Below the pieces are notes generated by a model. It made no database searches. It was not told the origin of the DNA and saw only the letters and a list, made by a program, of their open reading frames with translations. A stretch of 64,000 nucleotides of DNA, taken from NCBI RefSeq assembly GCF_003259505.1, contig NZ_QLLK01000001.1:1-64000 (forward strand), written 5' to 3'. Positions within the stretch are counted from its first letter, which is position 1. Each line of letters opens with the position of its first letter. Below are positions 46,064 through 54,660 of this stretch, piece after piece. Position numbers and translations under genes: made by a program. This DNA is from Algoriphagus yeomjeoni (lineage in GTDB: Bacteria > Bacteroidota > Bacteroidia > Cytophagales > Cyclobacteriaceae).

Positions 46064-46101
46064 CACCACAACGAGTCGCTATACGCAACTAGTTGCGTAT
46101 A
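46064..46101 (-). promoter_or_regulatory. Candidate primary recombination site (attI-like) with 22-bp palindrome
   Basis: Between the recombinase stop (46106) and cassette 1 lies a perfect palindrome of TATACGCAACT and AGTTGCGTATA (46080-46101), then AGCGACTCG and the cassette start TTGTGGTG. The G|TT junction is the expected crossover point of an integron-type recombinase. The position at the 3' side of the recombinase gene resembles integrons in which integrase and cassettes share a strand. Confidence 0.5.
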
Positions 46102-46105
46102 TTTT

Positions 46106-46774
46106 TTATATATCTAATTTGTCCAAAGGGCTTATAATCTGATTAAATCCTTTGGTTGTAATATGTGTGTAGATCTCTGTCGCCTTCGAGTTGCTATGCC
46201 CGAGAAGGCTTTGGATATACCTAAGATCTGTTCCGTTCTCCAATAGATGTGTCGCAAAGCTATGACGGAGGGTATGTACAGTCACATGCTTCTTGATACC
46301 AGTTTTCTTTAAAGCTGCCTTTAATATACTTTGAATGCTGCGACTAGAGTATTGCAATGGTTTTTCCTTAGTACTGCCCATTCCCTCAAATAGCCAATAG
46401 TGAGGTTTTTCTTTTTTGAAATAAACTCTCAAGAGATCTAATACCTTCTTGGACAAAATGGTATATCTGTCTTTGTTACCTTTTGACTTTTCGATATAGA
46501 TTTGCATTCTATCAGAGTCTATCCCAGTGATGGGTAGATTTACTAGTTCACTGATTCGCAAGCCTGCAGAATAGATGGTACTCAAAATAGCCTTATGTTT
46601 GATGTTTTTAATGCTAGATAAGATTTGTTGGACTTCTTCTTAACTGCATACCGTAGGAAGTGTCTGCTCCTGTCTGGGACGCTCTACAAAATACAATTTT
46701 CTTTTACCTCCTAATACTTTCTCAAAGAGAAATTTTATTGCATTGATGGCTTAGTTTTGATAGGAGGTTGATAC
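46106..46774 (-). pseudogene. Tyrosine recombinase, inactivated in the N-terminal domain
   Basis: The C-terminal catalytic domain is open and complete: Arg in YSAGLRISELV, Lys in KSKGNKDRY, HTLRHSFATHLL, LLGHSNSKATEIYTHI with His and the nucleophile Tyr. The N-terminal part is readable upstream in the same frame (INAIKFLFEKVLG, RKLYFVERPRQEQ, EEVQQILSSIKN) but with TAA stops at 46640-46642 and 46751-46753, and a frame change near 46770. The C-terminus KGFNQIISPLDKLD recalls integron integrases, yet the extra helical patch that IntI proteins carry between the second and third motifs is absent. It probably moved the adjacent cassettes before decay. Confidence 0.8.
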
Positions 46775-46850
46775 TTTTCAAAAGACCTAATATCTGCAAT
46801 TAATTTTGATTTGACATGGCTTAAACTAGCGCTGAGAATTCATCTGACTC

Positions 46851-48224
46851 CTAAAATATCTTCTGATACACCTCTTCCAACTTACTCACAGCCATCACCT
46901 CAATTTTGTATTTGCTAAGGTCAAGTCCTTTCACGGCGTATTTGGAGACAATGATCTTTTTGAAACCCAGTTTCTCAGCTTCAGCAATGCGGTTTTCTAT
47001 GCGGTGAACAGCACGGATTTCTCCTCCCAAACCCACTTCTGCTGCAAAACAAATCTGCTCAGAAACAGGCGTATCCTCATAGCTGGAAATCAAGGACGCA
47101 CAGACAGCCAAGTCCAAAGCCGGATCATCTACACGTAATCCACCGGCCACATTCAAAAACACATCCTGCTGACCGAGTCGCATTCCACCTCGCTTTTCCA
47201 ATACTGCCAACAACATATTCAATCGCTTGGCATCATGACCAGTGCTACTTCGCTGTGGAGTACCATAAGTGGCCGGGCTGACCAGTGATTGAATCTCGAT
47301 CAGCAAAGGCCGATTTCCTTCCATCATTGCTCCGATAGCGACACCATTCAAAACTTCCTCTCGCTGTGTCAATAAGATTTCAGAAGGATTGGCAACTGGG
47401 CGAAGTCCCTCAACCCGCATCTCGTAGATTCCAAGTTCGTGTGTGGATCCGAAGCGGTTTTTGGAAGTTCTCAGGATTCTGTAGCTCATGTGTCGATCAC
47501 CTTCAAACTGCAACACCGTATCCACCATATGCTCCAGCACTTTTGGTCCGGCGATGGACCCGTCTTTGGTAATGTGGCCGATTAAAAAAACAGGCGTTCC
47601 GGTTTCCTTGGCAAACTTCATGAGTTCCGCGGTACATTCCCGCACTTGGGAAACTGAGCCAGCAGCCGATTCTACGTACTGAGAGGTCAAGGTTTGGATG
47701 GAATCTATCACCAGCAAATCAGGCTTCAATACTTCAATTTGCTGGAAAATCTGCTGGGTGTTTGTTTCAGAGAGCACATAGCACTCCGGATTTTTGGCAG
47801 ACATACGATCAGCACGCATCTTGATCTGCGCTTCGCTTTCCTCACCGGAGACGTAGAGTATTTTCTTGTTTTGCAGGATCAAAGCAATCTGAAGCATTAA
47901 AGTGGACTTACCTATTCCAGGTTCCCCGCCAATCAGCACCAGTGATCCAGGGACGATTCCTCCCCCAAGTACCCGGTCAAGTTCATCATCTCCGGTGACA
48001 TATCGCGGCTGTTCTTCGTAATTGACCTCCTGAATTTTCTTTGGAACGCTGGCTTTTTTGGTACCAGTTGTAGGTGTCTTCCAAGATCCTTTACCGGATT
48101 CCTCCTTCTGCACGATTTCTTCCACATAGGTATTCCATTCTCCACAGGCAGGACATTTTCCAAGCCATTTTGGACTTTGCGCGCCGCAGTTTTGACAGAA
48201 AAAGGTGGTTTTTATTTTAGCCAT
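46851..48224 (-). CDS. radA: DNA repair protein RadA/Sms
   Basis: The 457-residue protein has the N-terminal four-cysteine zinc finger (FFCQNCGAQSPKWLGKCPAC), a RecA-like ATPase with Walker A GGEPGIGKSTLM and Walker B LLVIDSIQT, the RadA signature SKNRFGST, and a C-terminal Lon-protease-like domain (DVFLNVAGGLRVDDPALDLA). It acts as a DnaB-like helicase that extends branches during recombinational repair. Length is standard. It precedes the broken recombinase on the same strand and appears intact. Confidence 0.96.
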   Translation of the reverse strand: MAKIKTTFFCQNCGAQSPKWLGKCPACGEWNTYVEEIVQKEESGKGSWKTPTTGTKKASVPKKIQEVNYEEQPRYVTGDDELDRVLGGGIVPGSLVLIGGEPGIGKSTLMLQIALILQNKKILYVSGEESEAQIKMRADRMSAKNPECYVLSETNTQQIFQQIEVLKPDLLVIDSIQTLTSQYVESAAGSVSQVRECTAELMKFAKETGTPVFLIGHITKDGSIAGPKVLEHMVDTVLQFEGDRHMSYRILRTSKNRFGSTHELGIYEMRVEGLRPVANPSEILLTQREEVLNGVAIGAMMEGNRPLLIEIQSLVSPATYGTPQRSSTGHDAKRLNMLLAVLEKRGGMRLGQQDVFLNVAGGLRVDDPALDLAVCASLISSYEDTPVSEQICFAAEVGLGGEIRAVHRIENRIAEAEKLGFKKIIVSKYAVKGLDLSKYKIEVMAVSKLEEVYQKIF

Positions 48225-48472
48225 TTGGATATGGGAATTACGATTTTTGATTTACGAGGTTTGCTGGAACTCCAAGGGTGATTTTAGGAAAGGATATTCT
48301 TGAAATTTTAATTATTAGTTAAAACTCAGAATCTCTGCACAAAGAAGAGTGAAATACATTCGTTTCCAAGACTTAATATTTTCAAATTTTTCAATCTTAC
48401 AATTTCAAAATGAAGAACACCGAACGCCGAATAATGAAGTCTTGATACTTGTCTCTAATGTCTAGATACTAA

Positions 48473-51301
48473 CTAGTGTGCTTGCAGCCAATCCGTACCC
48501 GTACCGACTTCGACTTCCACCGGAACAGCCATCTTAATTGCGTTAGACATAAGTTTCGGAACGTTGGCTTTTAGGATTTCTACTTCATCCTTGTGCGCAT
48601 CAAATACCAATTCATCATGAACCTGAAGAATCATTTTGGATTTCAATCCTTCTTTTTTCATCCACTTGTGCACATCGATCATGGCAACTTTGATCAGATC
48701 GGCGGCAGAACCTTGAATCGGTGCGTTGATGGCATTTCGCTCGGCGAAGCCACGCATGGTTGCATTTCGGCTGTTGATATCCCGAAGATATCTTCTGCGA
48801 CCGAGGATAGTCTCCACGTACTCGTGAGTTTTGGCTTTTTCAATCGCTCCATCCATGTATTCTTTCACGGCTGGGAATTCCTTGAAATAGGAATCAATAA
48901 TCTCCTTGGCTTCACCGCGTGAAATAGAAAGTCGCTGAGAAAGTCCAAAAGCAGAAATACCATAAATAATCCCAAAATTGGCCGTTTTGGCCTTTCTACG
49001 CATATCTGAAGTTACTTCCTCTAATGGCACTTGGAAAATCTTCGCAGCCGTAGTTGCGTGAATATCTCTTCCGTTTTTAAAAGCCTCGATCATGGATTCG
49101 TCTCCCGAAAAAGCCGCCATGATCCGCAATTCGATCTGGGAATAATCCGCTGCCAAGAGGATGTGATTTTCATCTCTTGGAACAAAAGCCTTACGGATCT
49201 CACGCCCTCTTTGGGTCCGGATGGGAATGTTCTGAAGGTTAGGGTTAATGGAAGAAAGTCGACCTGTCGCTGCCACAAACTGATTGTAGGTCGTATGAAC
49301 CCTACCAGTTTTGGAATTGATCATGGTTGGAAGAGCATCGACATAAGTAGATTTCAGCTTCACCATCTGGCGGAAGTCTAGGATATTCTGGATGATCTCA
49401 TGTTCATGGGCAAGTTTGCTCAAAACTTCCTCTCCAGTTGCATATTGCCCGGTTTTAGTCTTCTTGGCTTTAGGATCCAGCTTTAATTTATCGAAAAGGA
49501 CTTCTCCCAATTGCTTTGGCGAAGCCAGATTGAAGCGGACTCCAGCCATCTCATAGACCTTGTTCTCGATCTCTTTGCTTTCTTTTTCTAGCAAAAGAGA
49601 CATTTCAGCAAGACTTTCCATATCTATTCGAACACCCTCAAACTCCATGTCCGCAAGTACATTAATCAGAGGATTTTCCACCTCATCAAAAAGCTTCTCC
49701 AGATTGTCGTTCTTCAAAAGTGGATCAAATGCGGCTTTTAATCTAAGCGTGATATCGGCATCTTCAGAAGCATACGCAGTGACTTCATCCTCATCCACAT
49801 CACGCATATTTCCTTGATTCTTGCCTTTCTTGCCAATTAATTCAGTGATAGAAACAGGCTCATAATTCAGGTATTGCTTTGCCAACCAATCCATGGAATG
49901 CTTGCCATCCGCATCGATCAGGTAATGTGCAAGCATAGTATCGTAGAGCACGCCTTTTACCTCGATATCGTAATTCTTCAGCACCAAAATATCGTACTTG
50001 ATGTTCTGGCCGATTTTCAGAATGGCTTCATTTTCAAAAACTGGCTTCAAAAGTGCCAGAATTTTTAGTGTCTCTTCACGGCTTTCCGGGCACGGAATAT
50101 AGTATGCCTCACCGGTCACATAGGCGAAGGAAATCCCGACCAATTCTGCTTCCATTGGATTTACAGAAGTCGTCTCCGTGTCGAAGCAAAGCTCTTTTTG
50201 AATCTCCAAAAACTCAACAAGCTCAAGGATCTCAGCTTCTCCTTTGACTTTATGGTAATTTTGGATATTACTATGAATGGTATCAGGAGCTTTTTGCTCA
50301 GCCACATTCACGGATTCCTCTTCAAATTCTATTGCAGGTGAGGAAGAAGCAGTGGGAGCTGGAGCTTCTCCAAAAAGGCCTAATTGATCATTTTTCTGAA
50401 CTGCAGCTTTTTTATCAGCTCCTTTGAAAACTCGTGAAGCTAAGGTTCTAAACTCCAGCTCTGTAAAAATTGCCCGTACTTTCTCCTCGTCGATTCCCTC
50501 GTATTTTAAGTCTTCCTTGACATAGGTAATTGGCACATCGCATTTGATAGTTGCGAGTTCTTTGGAAAGAATCCCCTGAGCAGCAAAGTTTTCCACATTC
50601 TCCTTTTGCTTGCCTTTGAGATCAGCTGTATTTTTCACCAATTCTTCAACTGTGCCGTAAGTCTTCAGAAGTTTGACGGCTGTTTTTTGGCCTATACCAG
50701 GAATTCCAGGAATGTTATCCACAGCATCTCCCATCAATCCAAGTATATCCCGAACCTGATCTACACGCTCTATATCCCATTTAGCACAGATCTCTTTTGG
50801 ACCCATAATGTCTACACCGTTACCCATGAAAGCAGGTTTGTAGAGAAAAATATGATCGTCCACGAGCTGCCCATAATCCTTGTCAGGAGTCATCATGTAA
50901 ACCGTAAAGTTTTCCTTCTCAGCCTGCTTAGCCAAAGTCCCGATCACATCATCTGCTTCGTAGCCGTCCAGTTCCAAAATCGGAATATTGAATGCTTTGA
51001 CGATTTCTTTTACCCAAGGAATGCCCACGCCAATATCTTCGGGTTGCTCTTGGCGATTGGCCTTGTAGGGTTCGTACTGAATATGTCGGAAAGTTGGGGC
51101 ATGGGTATCAAAGGCGACCCCAATGTGGGTAGGTTTTTCCTTATCTATTATCTCAAGAAGCGTGTTGGTAAACCCCAGCATAATGCCTGTGTTGAGTCCT
51201 TTCGAATTTATTCTCGGGTTTTTGCTGAAGGCAAAATGCGCTCTGTAGATAAGCGCCATAGCATCAAGTAAAAAAAGCTTACAGGGCTGTTTTTGGGACA
51301 T
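48473..51301 (-). CDS. polA: DNA polymerase I
   Basis: The 942-residue enzyme has all three parts: N-terminal 5' nuclease (LFLLDAMALIYRAHFAF, GYEADDVIGTLAKQAE, GDAVDNIPGIPGIGQKTA), a 3'-5' exonuclease domain with its first acidic motif LCFDTETTSV and KIGQNIKYDILVL kept, and a polymerase domain with motif A AADYSQIELRIMA, motif B RRKAKTANFGIIYG and motif C LQVHDELVFDA. It fills gaps and removes primers in replication and repair. It is transcribed alone; the 248 nt between it and radA show no gene. Confidence 0.97.
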   Translation of the reverse strand: MSQKQPCKLFLLDAMALIYRAHFAFSKNPRINSKGLNTGIMLGFTNTLLEIIDKEKPTHIGVAFDTHAPTFRHIQYEPYKANRQEQPEDIGVGIPWVKEIVKAFNIPILELDGYEADDVIGTLAKQAEKENFTVYMMTPDKDYGQLVDDHIFLYKPAFMGNGVDIMGPKEICAKWDIERVDQVRDILGLMGDAVDNIPGIPGIGQKTAVKLLKTYGTVEELVKNTADLKGKQKENVENFAAQGILSKELATIKCDVPITYVKEDLKYEGIDEEKVRAIFTELEFRTLASRVFKGADKKAAVQKNDQLGLFGEAPAPTASSSPAIEFEEESVNVAEQKAPDTIHSNIQNYHKVKGEAEILELVEFLEIQKELCFDTETTSVNPMEAELVGISFAYVTGEAYYIPCPESREETLKILALLKPVFENEAILKIGQNIKYDILVLKNYDIEVKGVLYDTMLAHYLIDADGKHSMDWLAKQYLNYEPVSITELIGKKGKNQGNMRDVDEDEVTAYASEDADITLRLKAAFDPLLKNDNLEKLFDEVENPLINVLADMEFEGVRIDMESLAEMSLLLEKESKEIENKVYEMAGVRFNLASPKQLGEVLFDKLKLDPKAKKTKTGQYATGEEVLSKLAHEHEIIQNILDFRQMVKLKSTYVDALPTMINSKTGRVHTTYNQFVAATGRLSSINPNLQNIPIRTQRGREIRKAFVPRDENHILLAADYSQIELRIMAAFSGDESMIEAFKNGRDIHATTAAKIFQVPLEEVTSDMRRKAKTANFGIIYGISAFGLSQRLSISRGEAKEIIDSYFKEFPAVKEYMDGAIEKAKTHEYVETILGRRRYLRDINSRNATMRGFAERNAINAPIQGSAADLIKVAMIDVHKWMKKEGLKSKMILQVHDELVFDAHKDEVEILKANVPKLMSNAIKMAVPVEVEVGTGTDWLQAH

Positions 51302-51419
51302 TTTTGGATTATTTTTGGTGAAAAGGCGATCGTATTTTAGCTGTGTAAGTTACAAATTTTCGGCTAGTAGACTTCCAAAAGTTGGGGATATCCAGAGATA
51401 CTCCGACAGAGTTTGGCTA

Positions 51420-51427
51420 TAATTTTG
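51420..51427 (+). promoter_or_regulatory. Candidate -7 promoter element
   Basis: TAATTTTG fits TAnnTTTG exactly and lies 36 nt before the ATG of the small membrane protein gene. No convincing -33 TTTG is at the right spacing. Confidence 0.35.
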
Positions 51428-51463
51428 ACAATACTCAAAACCAGACCATAAACAAACAACCGT

Positions 51464-51778
51464 ATGAAAAAATTATTCGCAATTCTCGCACTGGTATTTT
51501 CCGCGCACATGCTAGTAGCAGCGCCAACCAATGATGAAGACTCTAAAAAAGAGAAAACTGAACTAACGGAAGCTCAAAAGGAGCGATTAGCCGAAATCCA
51601 AACTAGAGTGGATGAAATCAAAGCGATGGACTTTAGTGAAATGAGTAAAGAGGAAATTAAGGATGTTCGTAGTGAGCTTAAGGATATGAAAGAGGAAGCC
51701 AAACGAGCAGGAGGTGGAGTATATATCTCTGTAGGAGCAATTATTATTATTTTACTTCTATTGATTTTGTTGACCTAA
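51464..51778 (+). CDS. Small secreted, membrane-anchored coiled protein
   Basis: The 104-residue protein has a signal peptide (MKKLFAILALVFSAHMLVAA), a highly charged helical middle (TEAQKERLAEIQTRVDEIKA to VRSELKDMKEEAKRAGG) that is probably a coiled coil, and a C-terminal transmembrane helix (YISVGAIIIILLLLILLT). Similar small proteins are common in Cytophagales but have no known role. It stands between two minus-strand genes with its own promoter candidate and terminator. Confidence 0.75.
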   Translation: MKKLFAILALVFSAHMLVAAPTNDEDSKKEKTELTEAQKERLAEIQTRVDEIKAMDFSEMSKEEIKDVRSELKDMKEEAKRAGGGVYISVGAIIIILLLLILLT

Positions 51779-51807
51779 GAAAAAACTAAATCATCATGAG
51801 TGAAAAA

Positions 51808-51836
51808 GGAAGATCCTTGCTGATCTTCCTTTTTTT
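51808..51836 (+). terminator. Rho-independent terminator, bidirectional
   Basis: GGAAGATC (51808-51815) and GATCTTCC (51822-51829) pair around a six-base loop and are followed by seven T. An A-run on the other side gives T residues on the minus strand, so it can also end the transcript of the membrane protein gene that stops at 51835. Confidence 0.85.
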
Positions 51837-52275
51837 ATTTTTCAGTATTCTGAGCGAGGTAACTCTTTACCTGACACCCTCTTAAAAACACCAAAATGAG
51901 GGGAATTATCCATATAATCTCATTAAAAATCAACTGAAAAGCAGTTCGTTTATTCCACCCCAGATCAGGTAGGAATCCCAAGAAAAACCAGATTGCCAAA
52001 ATTATTTTTCCAGTAATTCCTGCAATTATCAGATATACCCAACTAATGGGATAAAATGCACTAAAGAATATAAGTAGGCCTACTAAAATCCCAAATCCTC
52101 CATAATATGTCACTGGTAGAGATGCTTCGATCATATTTCCATCAGCGAACCAATTGACAATTGATCCTCCCATGAGTCTGAAAATGGCAGACCAGGCAAT
52201 TGTGTACATTCCGGTTAAGAGAAGAATTCCACGAAAGGACATGGGGAATACAGGAAAGGAAGGATTTTGATCCAT
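51835..52275 (-). CDS. Four-helix membrane protein of unknown function
   Basis: The 146-residue protein has about four hydrophobic segments (GILLLTGMYTIAWSAIF, YYGGFGILVGLLIFFSAF, WVYLIIAGITGKIILAIWFF and IIWIIPLILVFLRG). A DUF-like pattern of small integral membrane proteins is likely; I do not recognise a named family. It converges with the preceding small gene at a shared terminator and is divergent from the amidase gene. Confidence 0.65.
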   Translation of the reverse strand: MDQNPSFPVFPMSFRGILLLTGMYTIAWSAIFRLMGGSIVNWFADGNMIEASLPVTYYGGFGILVGLLIFFSAFYPISWVYLIIAGITGKIILAIWFFLGFLPDLGWNKRTAFQLIFNEIIWIIPLILVFLRGCQVKSYLAQNTEK

Positions 52276-52344
52276 TGGTTGATTATATTGGGTGATTGAA
52301 CATGTACTTAGTATTCTTAGATTACATTATTACAAAACTATTCA

Positions 52345-54024
52345 ATGGAATCAAAAAACACAGTTTCTTCATCGGCATTTATCCTTATCGCGGCGGCAGG
52401 CTGCTTACTTTTAGGTTTTACACTAGGTAGAAATACTGGTGAAATCACACCACTTTCTATCGAAGGAGCTTCAGAGCTATTTGGTTTGTCTTTTACCCAA
52501 GCAGAGAAAGACAGTATGTTGGGATCATTAGAGAACCAACGCAATAGATATGAAGCTTTGCGAGAAGTAAAGTTAGACAACTCAGTAGCACCTGCTTTGG
52601 TTTTCAATCCACTTCCCTCGGGATTTCAACCAGATCAAATTCAAAAGCAACTAGACTGGGGCTTGGCAACAGAGATAAGTTTGCCTGCTGAAGAATCTGA
52701 CATTGCTTACATGCCTGTTCATGAGCTCGCAGTGTTGATCAAATCCAAGAAGATATCCAGTGAGCGACTGACAAAAATCTACCTGGACCGTATCAAAACC
52801 TATTCAGACACACTTCAATGCTTGATCACTTTAGTGGAGGATTCCGCTTTAGAAAAAGCTAAGGCGATGGATGCGGAGTTGGCTACTGGAAAATATCGTG
52901 GTCCCCTTCACGGGATCCCATATGGAATCAAGGATCTATTGGCCGTAAAAGGCACCAAGACGACTTGGGGAGCTATGCCATATAAAGATCAGGAAATTGA
53001 TATGACAGCCACAGTAGTGAATAAGTTGAATGATGCCGGTGGCGTGCTGGTGGGTAAATTCACACTTGGAGCCTTGGCGATGGGAGATGTTTGGTATGGC
53101 GGAGTGACCAAAAACCCTTGGAATCTGGAGCAAGGAGCAAGTGGCTCTTCAGCAGGCTCAGCTTCGGCTGTTAGTGCTGGCTTAGTTCCTTTCGCCATTG
53201 GCACAGAAACTTTGGGATCCATCGTATCACCTTCCACTAGAAATGGCGTAACTGGCCTTAGACCAACTTATGGTCGGGTAAGTAAAAATGGTGCAATGGC
53301 CTTGAGCTGGTCTATGGATAAAATAGGGCCAATATCCAGATCAGCTTTAGATGATGGGATAGTCCTCTCGATAATCAATGGAGAAGACGCAATGGATGCC
53401 AGCACCATCAAATCAGCATTTAATTTCTCATCTAAAACTAATGTGAAAAAGCTTAAAGTTGGCTACTTCAATGCCTACTTTGAAGGGAATGGATCTGGCT
53501 CCAAAAACAATCAAGATGTACTTGATTTGTTGAGAAATCAGGGATTTGAGTTGCATCCAGTGGAGCTAAAAACTTCTGTAAATCCCCGCGCAATTCAAAT
53601 CATGCTATCGGTGGAAGCTGCGGCGGCATTTGATGAGCTCACTAGAAATGGCTGGGATGATCAACTGGTAGCACAGCACAAAAATGCTTGGCCAAATTCA
53701 TTTCGATCGGCGAGATTTATTCCAGCTGTCGAATACGTGCAAGCCGCCAGACAAAGGACTATTCTAATCGAGGAAATGCACGAAATCATGAAGGATTATG
53801 ATGTGATCGTAACTCCGAGCTTCGGAGGAGCGCAGCTACAGATCACTAATCTGACAGGACACCCTGCACTTTGCCTTCCAAATGGCTTTAGTGAATCAGG
53901 GAGTCCAACTTCTATTACGCTGCTGGCGAATCTTTTCGAAGAGGAGAAACTGGTAATGCTGGGAGACTTAATTCAAAAAAACAGCGACTGGCAAGCTAAG
54001 CGACCTCCAATGTTTGATAAATAA
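52345..54024 (+). CDS. Amidase-signature family amidase
   Basis: The 559-residue protein has an N-terminal hydrophobic segment (FILIAAAGCLLLGFTLG) that may be a lipoprotein or anchor signal. The amidase signature is complete: Lys in HGIPYGIKDLLAVKG, the glycine/serine-rich EQGASGSSAGSASAV with the cis-Ser, and the nucleophile region AIGTETLGSIVSPSTRNGVTGLRPTYG. It hydrolyses amide bonds through a Ser-cisSer-Lys triad. The preceding 100 residues (SFTQAEKDSMLGSLENQR) are an unusual extra N-terminal helical region seen in some bacterial secreted amidases. It is unrelated to GatA function because of the signal. Confidence 0.87.
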   Translation: MESKNTVSSSAFILIAAAGCLLLGFTLGRNTGEITPLSIEGASELFGLSFTQAEKDSMLGSLENQRNRYEALREVKLDNSVAPALVFNPLPSGFQPDQIQKQLDWGLATEISLPAEESDIAYMPVHELAVLIKSKKISSERLTKIYLDRIKTYSDTLQCLITLVEDSALEKAKAMDAELATGKYRGPLHGIPYGIKDLLAVKGTKTTWGAMPYKDQEIDMTATVVNKLNDAGGVLVGKFTLGALAMGDVWYGGVTKNPWNLEQGASGSSAGSASAVSAGLVPFAIGTETLGSIVSPSTRNGVTGLRPTYGRVSKNGAMALSWSMDKIGPISRSALDDGIVLSIINGEDAMDASTIKSAFNFSSKTNVKKLKVGYFNAYFEGNGSGSKNNQDVLDLLRNQGFELHPVELKTSVNPRAIQIMLSVEAAAAFDELTRNGWDDQLVAQHKNAWPNSFRSARFIPAVEYVQAARQRTILIEEMHEIMKDYDVIVTPSFGGAQLQITNLTGHPALCLPNGFSESGSPTSITLLANLFEEEKLVMLGDLIQKNSDWQAKRPPMFDK

Positions 54025-54033
54025 TTGATGAAT

Positions 54034-54070
54034 AAAGAAAGGACCGGAGATAATCTCCGGTCCTTTCTTT
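54034..54070. terminator. Bidirectional terminator with perfect 17-bp stem
   Basis: AAAGAAAGGACCGGAGA (54034-54050) pairs perfectly with TCTCCGGTCCTTTCTTT (54054-54070) around TAA. It lies between the converging amidase gene and the minus-strand lipoprotein gene. Confidence 0.85.
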
Positions 54071-54090
54071 ATTTCTTCTAGAAGGCTTTT

Positions 54091-54660
54091 TCAATTCGGA
54101 ACTATTGTTCCTTTGATCTTCATATCATTCTCATCTAAAAACCAGATCTTCTGAGACGTCTCTATTGAATAGCGGTCTATCAACTTAGTAGAAGTATCAA
54201 TGTATATCGATGCCAAGGTAGTGGTGGAATAGAATAAGTTATCATCAGCTATTTTGATTGAAACACTACTAACAGCATCATTTTCATAGGTGACTTTGAT
54301 GTATTTTACTTTTTCCTTTGATTTAGGTAGCGCTTCATGAGTCAAAAGATCATCTGAAATTGAAGTTTTATACGATTGAAGCATGGAAGCCTTATTGATA
54401 TCAGCTTCTTTGAAAACACTGAATTCTTCCTCCCAATCCTGAATAGAATAAACCACAGAGACCTCATTTTCTTCCTCTTGAATCTGAGATACTTTGGTTA
54501 CTTCTACGCTATCAAGTTTTTGAATATTCTCTTCGACAAATCCTTTAAGATCGAAGTACGGATCTTCTTCAATTGCAGTTGAGATTTCACCCACGCAGGA
54601 AAAAAGCCCGAAAACGGCTAGAAAGATAATCCCGAAGGAAAAACTTTTGGTTTGCTTCAT
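54091..54660 (-). CDS. Lipoprotein of unknown function
   Basis: The 189-residue protein has a lipobox (VFGLFSCVGE) and then a beta-rich domain with repeated charged strands (EEENEVSVVYSIQDWEEEF, KVKYIKVTYENDAVSSVSIKIAD, DRYSIETSQKIWFLDEND). No named family is recognised. Its start codon overlaps the stop of gpmI by one base (TAATG), so it is translated from the gpmI transcript. Confidence 0.7.
   Translation of the reverse strand: MKQTKSFSFGIIFLAVFGLFSCVGEISTAIEEDPYFDLKGFVEENIQKLDSVEVTKVSQIQEEENEVSVVYSIQDWEEEFSVFKEADINKASMLQSYKTSISDDLLTHEALPKSKEKVKYIKVTYENDAVSSVSIKIADDNLFYSTTTLASIYIDTSTKLIDRYSIETSQKIWFLDENDMKIKGTIVPN

Larger units (their letters stand above)
43266..46101 (-). mobile_element. 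Integron-like cassette array
   Basis: Read on the minus strand from the recombinase, the order is: 22-bp palindrome, cassette 1 (DUF4288 gene), attC-like site interrupted by intron 2, cassette 2 (membrane protein gene), attC-like site interrupted by intron 1, and the start of a third cassette or the array end. Each complete cassette opens with a box that its own end repeats as exact complement: TTGTGGTG with CACCACAA (46064-46071 and 45345-45352) and TTACAGCCC with GGGCTGTAA (44509-44517 and 44000-44008). Integron cassettes have this same property because R' and R'' pair in the circle. The third box TTGTAAAGC (43266-43274) has no partner here. All cassette genes run away from the recombinase on its own strand. 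Confidence 0.68.

Noticed and set aside
46106..46585. Intact small integrase of 159 residues
   Set aside because: Homology continues upstream through two stops and a frame change, so this is the C-terminal part of a broken gene; the TTG start is not convincing.
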